Assembly (NCBI GenBank): GCA_020636915.1
Contig: JACJWV010000021.1
Span: 1-60,002, forward strand
Source of the DNA: Nocardioides sp.
Lineage (GTDB): Bacteria; Actinomycetota; Actinomycetes; Propionibacteriales; Nocardioidaceae
Direction of reading: 5' to 3'
Length of the DNA: 60,002 nucleotides
Under the pieces are notes generated by a model. The model was not told the DNA's origin. It ran no database searches and saw only the letters and a program-made list of their open reading frames with translations. Made by a program: the position numbers and the translations under genes. Each line of letters starts with the position of its first letter. Position 1 is the stretch's first letter. Shown here piece after piece: positions 55,257 to 60,002 of this stretch.

Positions 55257-56554
55257 GCGTCCGCTCGCGGGCCCTCGCGACGGGCCTCGCGCTCTGGGTG
55301 GCGGCCCTGGCCGTCACCGCCGGCGGCGGACTGCTCACCCGCACCTACCTGCCGGGCGTCGACGGCACCACCCGCGCCCTGCTCGTCGTCGAGGCACTGT
55401 TCGCCCTCGCGCTGCTGGCGGCGCCGTTCGTCGGCACCTGGCGCCAGCTCGGCGTCAACCGGCCGGCCGAGTGGCGCCACCGGGGCCTCCTGGTGGTGCC
55501 GCTGGTCGTAGCGGCCAGCCCGCTGGCGCTCGGCGTCCGGTCCGTCGGCACCGACCTGCTGCTCGTGCTGGTCGTCGGCTACGTCCTCACCGGCATCACC
55601 GAGGAGCTGGTGTGGCGGGGCTTCGCCCTCCGGCTGCTGGCTCCGCTCGGCGAGCGGCGTGCCGTGGTCCTCGGCGCGGCGCTGTTCGGCACCGCGCACC
55701 TGGCGAACGTGTTCTTCCGTGACAGCACCGGCCTGGTGCTGGCCCAGGCCTGGGGTGCGTTCTGCTTCGGGCTCGCCTACGGCGCGCTCCGCGTCCGGAC
55801 CGGCACGATCGTGCCACTGATGGCGCTGCACGCCCTCACCGACCTGGCCGCCTCCGTCGGCGCCCTGCCCAAGATCCCCGTGCTCGTGGCCGAGGACGTC
55901 GTCCTCCTCACGTACGGCGTCGTCCTGCTCGCCCTCCGCCCCCGAAAGGACACCCCTGTGACCGACCCGATGCTCGACCACCTCGACCGCGCCCTGCGCA
56001 GCACCGACCGCATCGTCGCCTCGATCGGCCCCGACCAGTGGGACCTGCCGTCCCCCTGCGCGGGCTGGACCGTCCGGGACGAGGCCAACCACCTCGTGGG
56101 CGGCCTGCGGATCTTCACCGCCCAGCTCGACGGCACCGCCGTGAGCGACGACCACGACGGGCACGACTGGCTCGGGGCCGACCCGAGGGCGTCCTACGGC
56201 GACGCCGCCCGCGTCGACGCGGCGGCCTGGCGACGACCCGACGCCCTCGCCGGCAGCTTCACGCTCGTGCTCGGCGAGGTCCCGGCCGCGATGGCCCTGC
56301 TCGTCCACCTGACCGAGGTGCTCGTCCACGGGCTCGACCTCGCGGTCGCGGTCGGCCGGGAGGACCTGGTCGACCAGGACGAGTCGGCGTGGCTGCTCGG
56401 CGCGATGCGCGAGCTGGGAACCGACCCGTTCCGGGTGCCCGGCATCTTCGGTCCGGAGGTGGACGCCGACCCCGGCGCGCCCGCGCACCGGCAGCTGCTG
56501 GCCCACCTCGGCCGCGAGGTCGCTGCGGTTCCGGTCGGCGCCCGCGCACGGTGA
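55253..56554 (+). CDS. CPBP intramembrane protease fused to a TIGR03086 (DinB-like) domain
   Basis: One 433-aa frame joins two unrelated domains. Residues 1-230 are a CPBP protease: EELVWRGFAL (E117, E118, R122), FGTAHLANVF (H149) and LHALTD (H193), with about seven membrane segments. Residues 236-433 match TIGR03086/maleylpyruvate-isomerase N-like proteins (LDRALRSTDRIVASIGPDQWDLPSPCAGWTVRDEANHLVGGLRIF), the size of a free-standing member. No stop separates them, but GTG 55958 has AAAGGA upstream and could start the second domain alone. It overlaps the upstream gene by 4 bp. Confidence 0.82.
   Translation: MSVRSRALATGLALWVAALAVTAGGGLLTRTYLPGVDGTTRALLVVEALFALALLAAPFVGTWRQLGVNRPAEWRHRGLLVVPLVVAASPLALGVRSVGTDLLLVLVVGYVLTGITEELVWRGFALRLLAPLGERRAVVLGAALFGTAHLANVFFRDSTGLVLAQAWGAFCFGLAYGALRVRTGTIVPLMALHALTDLAASVGALPKIPVLVAEDVVLLTYGVVLLALRPRKDTPVTDPMLDHLDRALRSTDRIVASIGPDQWDLPSPCAGWTVRDEANHLVGGLRIFTAQLDGTAVSDDHDGHDWLGADPRASYGDAARVDAAAWRRPDALAGSFTLVLGEVPAAMALLVHLTEVLVHGLDLAVAVGREDLVDQDESAWLLGAMRELGTDPFRVPGIFGPEVDADPGAPAHRQLLAHLGREVAAVPVGARAR
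55951..55960 (+). promoter_or_regulatory. Possible internal start of the TIGR03086 part
   Basis: AAAGGA (55945-55950) is followed after 7 nt by GTG (55958-55960), in frame with the fusion. Initiation here would give a separate 198-aa protein. Confidence 0.5.
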
Positions 56555-56558
56555 CCAC

Positions 56559-56564
56559 TAGGTT
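56559..56564 (+). promoter_or_regulatory. Leaderless-type -10 (TAGGTT)
   Basis: TAGGTT ends 7 nt before ATG 56572 of the sensor kinase. Confidence 0.55.
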
Positions 56565-56571
56565 GACGCCG

Positions 56572-57756
56572 ATGACGACCGACGACCTGGCCCCGGTGCC
56601 ACTGCCCGACGAGCGGCGGTGGCGCCGCGGCGTGCGCGCCCTCGGCCTGGTGTCCGCCGTCGTGGTGGTCGCGGGCACGGTGCGCGACCTCGACGGACCG
56701 CTGCCGACGGCGTTCCTCCTGGCCGGCCTGGCCCTCTGGCTCGTCGAGCTGCTGGCGACCCCGCGGTCGCCCCTCGTCGAGGTCGCGCTGCTGACCCTCA
56801 TCGGCTGCTGCGGCGGCGTGCTCAACGGGCTGGCCCCCACCTCGGCGGGCTTCCTGTTCGCCTACTTCGCCGCCGCCGGGTTGGGCCTCCGCTTCGGCCA
56901 CCGGTACGCCGCGCCGGCGATGGCCGTGGTCCTGCTGGTGCTGAGCGCAGGGATCCTGGTCAGCGACCGGGAGGAGGTCATGACCTCGCTGGTGACGAAC
57001 CTGCTCGGGGTGGCGTTCGCCTTCGCCGTCGCGGCGGCCACCCGCAACGCCCGCCTCGCGCACGCCCGGTCGGTCGCGCTGGTCGCCGAGCTCGAGGCGA
57101 CGCGCGCCGCCCAGGCCGAGGCGTCCGTCCTGGCCGAGCGCAGCAGGCTGGCCCGCGAGCTCCACGACATCCTCGCCCACGCCCTCTCGGGCCAGGTGAT
57201 GTCCCTGGAGGCCGCCCGGATGCTCGCCGAGCGCACCGGCGCCGACCCGCGCGTGGTGGCCGAGGTCGACCGGGCGCACCGGCTCGCGCGCAGCGGCCTG
57301 CTCGACGCGCGCGGCGCCATCGGTGCGCTGCGCGGCGACGCCCTGCCCGGGCCCGAGCGGCTGCCCGCCCTCGTCGACGACGCCGGGCGCGCCCACGGCC
57401 TGCGCGCCACGCTGCGGGTCGACGGCACGCCCCGCCCGCTCGCGGCCGACGCCGGCCTCGCCGTCTATCGCACCGCCCAGGAGGCGATGACCAACACCGC
57501 CAAGCACGCCGGGCGGGGTGCCACGACGTCGATCGTGCTCGCGTGGGGTCCGCGCGAGGTCACGCTGACCGTCACCGACGTGCGCGGCGACCGCCCGGAC
57601 GGACCGCGCGAGCCGGTGCCGGGCGGCGGCTACGGCCTCACCGGCCTGCGCGAGCGCGCCGAGCTGGCCGGCGGGTCGCTGGAGGCCGGGCCGACCGAGG
57701 ACGGGTACGCCGTCCGCCTGACCCTCCCCTACGAGCACGAGACGAGCCGCCCATGA
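56572..57756 (+). CDS. NarL-type membrane sensor histidine kinase
   Basis: The 394-aa protein has five to six membrane segments (about 25-155), no large periplasmic domain, then a dimerisation domain with H-box ERSRLARELHDILAHALSG (H198) and an HATPase_c domain (AVYRTAQEAMTNTAKHAGRGATTSIVL, GYGLTGLRERAELAGG). It overlaps the following response-regulator gene by 4 bp (ATGA). The membrane-embedded sensor suggests it detects envelope state, a lipid-soluble compound, or a partner protein. The CPBP/TIGR03086 gene ends 17 bp upstream. Confidence 0.92.
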   Translation: MTTDDLAPVPLPDERRWRRGVRALGLVSAVVVVAGTVRDLDGPLPTAFLLAGLALWLVELLATPRSPLVEVALLTLIGCCGGVLNGLAPTSAGFLFAYFAAAGLGLRFGHRYAAPAMAVVLLVLSAGILVSDREEVMTSLVTNLLGVAFAFAVAAATRNARLAHARSVALVAELEATRAAQAEASVLAERSRLARELHDILAHALSGQVMSLEAARMLAERTGADPRVVAEVDRAHRLARSGLLDARGAIGALRGDALPGPERLPALVDDAGRAHGLRATLRVDGTPRPLAADAGLAVYRTAQEAMTNTAKHAGRGATTSIVLAWGPREVTLTVTDVRGDRPDGPREPVPGGGYGLTGLRERAELAGGSLEAGPTEDGYAVRLTLPYEHETSRP

Positions 57757-58448
57757 CCCCCGACCAGCCGGTCCGCGTCCTGGTCGTCGACGACCTCCGG
57801 GTCGTCCGCGAGGGCCTGCAGATGCTGCTCGGCCTGCTCGACACCGTCGAGGTGGTCGGCACGGCCGCCGACGGCGAGGAGGCCCTCGAGCAGGTGACCG
57901 CGGACCCGCCGGACGTGGTGCTCATGGACCTGAACATGCCGCGCCTGGACGGCATCGAGGCGACCCGGCGGCTCGCGGTCTCCCACCCGCACGTGCCGGT
58001 CGTCGTCCTGACGACGCTGTCGGACGACCAGCAGGTCTTCGCCGCGCTCCAGGCCGGCGCCCGCGGCTACCTGACCAAGGATGCCGGCGCCGCCGAGATC
58101 GAGAACGCGATCCTCACCGCGGCCCGCGGCCAGGCCTCCCTCGACCCCGACGTCCAGCGCCGGCTGCTCGACGCGTTGCGAGCCGGCTCGGCCTTCGGGG
58201 TGCCCGCGCCCGGCCCCGCACCGCTGCCCGGCACTCTTCCCGACGGGTTGACCGCCCGCGAGGCCGAGGTCGTGCAGCTGATCGCCGCCGGCCGGTCCAA
58301 CACGGAGATCGCGGGCGAGCTGTTCGTCTCGACGGCGACCGTCAAGACGCACGTCAACCACATCTTCGCCAAGACCGGGCTGCGCGACCGGGCGCAGCTG
58401 GTCGCCTACGCCTACCGCACCGGCCTCGCGGAGGCGCCCCGCCCGTGA
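57753..58448 (+). CDS. NarL/LuxR-family response regulator
   Basis: The 231-aa protein has a receiver domain with phosphoacceptor D59 (VVLMDLNMPRLDG), T87 and K109 (GYLTKDAGAAE), then a LuxR-type helix-turn-helix (LTAREAEVVQLIAAGRSNTEIAGELFVSTATVKTHVNHIFAKTGLRDRAQLVAYAYRTGL). It is translationally coupled to the kinase gene, so it is the cognate regulator. Its target is unknown; the co-oriented upstream CPBP gene is a candidate. It is convergent with the glucoamylase gene (4-bp gap). Confidence 0.93.
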   Translation: MTPDQPVRVLVVDDLRVVREGLQMLLGLLDTVEVVGTAADGEEALEQVTADPPDVVLMDLNMPRLDGIEATRRLAVSHPHVPVVVLTTLSDDQQVFAALQAGARGYLTKDAGAAEIENAILTAARGQASLDPDVQRRLLDALRAGSAFGVPAPGPAPLPGTLPDGLTAREAEVVQLIAAGRSNTEIAGELFVSTATVKTHVNHIFAKTGLRDRAQLVAYAYRTGLAEAPRP

Positions 58449-58452
58449 GCCG

Positions 58453-60002
58453 TCAACGCAGGTAGCGGTCCGCCACGACCGCTTGCTGGTCGACCGGGCG
58501 GCCGCGCTGGATCGTCCAGGCCAGCCGCACCAGCTGCGCGTGCGACCACACCAGCGGGGTCGCGGAGCGGGTGCCCTCCCCCGCCGGGCAGCACGCGGCG
58601 CCCGTGGGCGGCCGACCGTCCCAGACCTGCTCGGCGAGCATCCCGCTGTCGCCGGTGGCGGCGGCCATCGCCTCGAGGTAGCCCGACGCGTCGGCGCCGG
58701 CGGTGACGGCGTACTCGCCCCGCTCGCCGGTGAGGATCGGCCAGCCGCGCCCGAGCGTGCGGTGGGTGCCGGGGTCGGTGATGGTCCACTCGCCGCCGGT
58801 GCGGGTCTCGCCGTACCCGTCGTGGCTGAAGCGCCGCCAGAACGGCCCGTTCGGGGTGTCGGCCTCCAGCCGGTCGTCGACGACTCCGAGGGTGTTGACC
58901 ACGGCCGGGTCGTCGGCGGGCAGCAGCCCGAGGCGGACCAGGTCGAGGAAGCTGGGGTCGACCACCTTGCGCTGGTCGATCGAGCGCGGGCCGCCGTCGC
59001 CCATCTCGTAGGGGCTCGCGGTGTCCGGCTTGCCGTTCTTGGTCAGTCGCAGGAAGTAGGGCCCGTCGTCGAGCGGACCGTTGCGCGTCACCGTCCAGCC
59101 CTTCACGTGCTGCTGCCAGCGGTCCGCCACGCGCAGCCAGCGCTTCGCCAGCGCCGGCCGGTGGTGCTTCCGGGCGAGGTCGGCCGCACAGACCAACCCG
59201 GCCACCTCGGCCGCGATGGAGGCCGGCGAGTAGCCCGCCTGGTTCTCCCAGCGCTCCTGGGGGGTGTACGGCGCGCGCCGGCCCGTCTCCTCGTCGCGGA
59301 AGGTCACCAGGAAGTGCGCCGCCTTCCGCACCCCGCGCCAGGTGGCCGCGTCGCGCTTGCCGACCAGGTGCGCGAGGACGATCGGGAAGGCCACCTCGTC
59401 GAGCTGCAACGAGGTCCACACCGGCGTGCCGGACACGTCGGAGTTCTGCGGGAACGAGCCGTCGGCGAGCTGCTGCGTGCCGAAGAGCCAGCGCACGATC
59501 CGCCGGGCGGCCGCGTGGTCGCCCATCGCCCACAGCGCGGTGCCGAACTGGTAGGCGTCGCGCGACCACACCAGGTGGTAGGCCCCCGAGGGCGAGGAGA
59601 GGTCCTTCACCTCGTCGCCCCACACCCACGGCGCCGACGGGGACGCGACGAAGGCGCCCCGGTGCCGCTTGTCCTCCGCCGCGGCGAGCACGAGCGCCGA
59701 GGCGAGGTACTCCGACTCGACCCCGCTCGCGCTCGCCGGCACGTCCTTCAGCGAGCGCACGTAGCCGTGCCAGCCGCGGTCGTACGCCGTCGTCGTGCTC
59801 GCGAAGGCCCGGTCGATGGCGCCCCGGGCCTGGTCGGTGGCCCGACCGACCGAGCCGCCGAAGCCGAGCGCCAGCGTGGTGTCGTCGGACAGCCGGGCGG
59901 CCTGCACGACGTTGCCGGGACCGGCCGTGCGGTGCCGGTGGCCGAGGTCGGGCCAGGGGTCGGTCGGCGTCCCGACCAGCCCGCTCGTGGTCGACCGCAA
60001 GG
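58453..60002 (-). CDS. GH15 glucoamylase-type enzyme, C-terminal part (runs off window end)
   Basis: At least 516 residues of a GH15-family (alpha/alpha)6 barrel enzyme; the N-terminus lies beyond the window. Visible features are AYHLVWSRDAYQFGTALWAMGD, RIVRWLFGTQQLADGSFPQNSDVSGTPVWTSLQLDEVAFPIVLAHLVG (the Glu in QLDE is a candidate catalytic acid), ERWENQAGYSPASIAAEVAGLVCAADLA and GRGWPILTGERGEYAVTAGAD. GH15 enzymes release glucose from starch, dextran or trehalose; the order of domains looks like bacterial glucoamylase or glucodextranase. Whether a signal peptide is present is unknown. It may support alpha-glucan use. Confidence 0.9.
   Translation of the reverse strand, partial: LRSTTSGLVGTPTDPWPDLGHRHRTAGPGNVVQAARLSDDTTLALGFGGSVGRATDQARGAIDRAFASTTTAYDRGWHGYVRSLKDVPASASGVESEYLASALVLAAAEDKRHRGAFVASPSAPWVWGDEVKDLSSPSGAYHLVWSRDAYQFGTALWAMGDHAAARRIVRWLFGTQQLADGSFPQNSDVSGTPVWTSLQLDEVAFPIVLAHLVGKRDAATWRGVRKAAHFLVTFRDEETGRRAPYTPQERWENQAGYSPASIAAEVAGLVCAADLARKHHRPALAKRWLRVADRWQQHVKGWTVTRNGPLDDGPYFLRLTKNGKPDTASPYEMGDGGPRSIDQRKVVDPSFLDLVRLGLLPADDPAVVNTLGVVDDRLEADTPNGPFWRRFSHDGYGETRTGGEWTITDPGTHRTLGRGWPILTGERGEYAVTAGADASGYLEAMAAATGDSGMLAEQVWDGRPPTGAACCPAGEGTRSATPLVWSHAQLVRLAWTIQRGRPVDQQAVVADRYLR

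Overview
The window is chromosomal DNA of a very high-GC actinobacterium, most likely Nocardioides or a close relative. Evidence for this is the heavy G/C bias at third codon positions, many GTG starts, a DUF222-type HNH nuclease, paired WXG100-like proteins, a DUF1707 protein, wax-ester synthase and steroid/lipid oxidation genes, and a KstR-type operator. No rRNA, tRNA, CRISPR array, prophage or complete insertion sequence was recognised. Coding density is very high. At least 16 genes start 6-7 nt after a TAnnnT hexamer, as expected for leaderless transcripts.

Layout. 1-5.6 kb: the 5' part of a DUF222-HNH nuclease gene behind a hairpin, a fatty-acid desaturase, an orphan solute-binding lipoprotein, a small lipoprotein, a PemK/MazF-like toxin and an unknown protein. 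5.6-13.97 kb: HrpA helicase, a divergent 3-ketosteroid dehydrogenase-like flavoprotein under a KstR-type palindrome, and two secreted proteins of unknown function. 14.0-20.6 kb: an OmpR-type two-component pair, a TetR repressor facing a Baeyer-Villiger monooxygenase/SDR operon, and a ThrE-type exporter. 20.6-26.6 kb: DUF402, carboxylate-amine ligase, IMPase-like protein, DinB2-like polymerase, FUSC-type membrane protein, a COG4705 membrane protein and a small secreted protein. 26.8-31.7 kb: a Ser/Thr kinase with a His/Lys-rich tail, wax-ester synthase/DGAT, an SDR and an orphan DNA methyltransferase. 31.8-40.3 kb: secreted hydrolase, phosphodiester glycosidase, lipoprotein, Mug glycosylase, the divergent glycogen genes glgC and glgA, and small unknown or EthD proteins. 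40.5-47.9 kb: DUF1707 protein, gluconate permease and gluconokinase, an alpha/beta hydrolase, two surface or membrane unknowns, and a two-subunit acyl-CoA dehydrogenase pair. 47.9-52.1 kb: accessory region with a CPBP protease, two WXG100-like proteins, a polymorphic toxin with an RNase A-like C-terminus, its CdiI-type immunity protein, and an AbiEi/DUF559 nuclease bracketed by long palindromes. 52.1-60 kb: GH30 glycosidase, two tiny proteins, a YiiX-like protein, a CPBP protease fused to a TIGR03086 domain, a NarL-type two-component pair, and the C-terminal part of a GH15 glucoamylase.

The main candidate system is the 48.6-52.05 kb block. A translationally coupled WXG100/WXG100/toxin/immunity operon is followed by a nuclease gene. 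A TTnTCCACA element lies 50-52 nt before the start codon of the WXG operon, of the DUF559 nuclease and of the DUF222 nuclease at the other end of the window. This spacing suggests a shared upstream activator site. Other points worth checking are the KstR operator, dispersed copies of a 20-bp repeat, an unusual steric-gate residue in the Y-family polymerase, lost metal ligands in the IMPase-like protein, and several short tandem arrays at gene ends.
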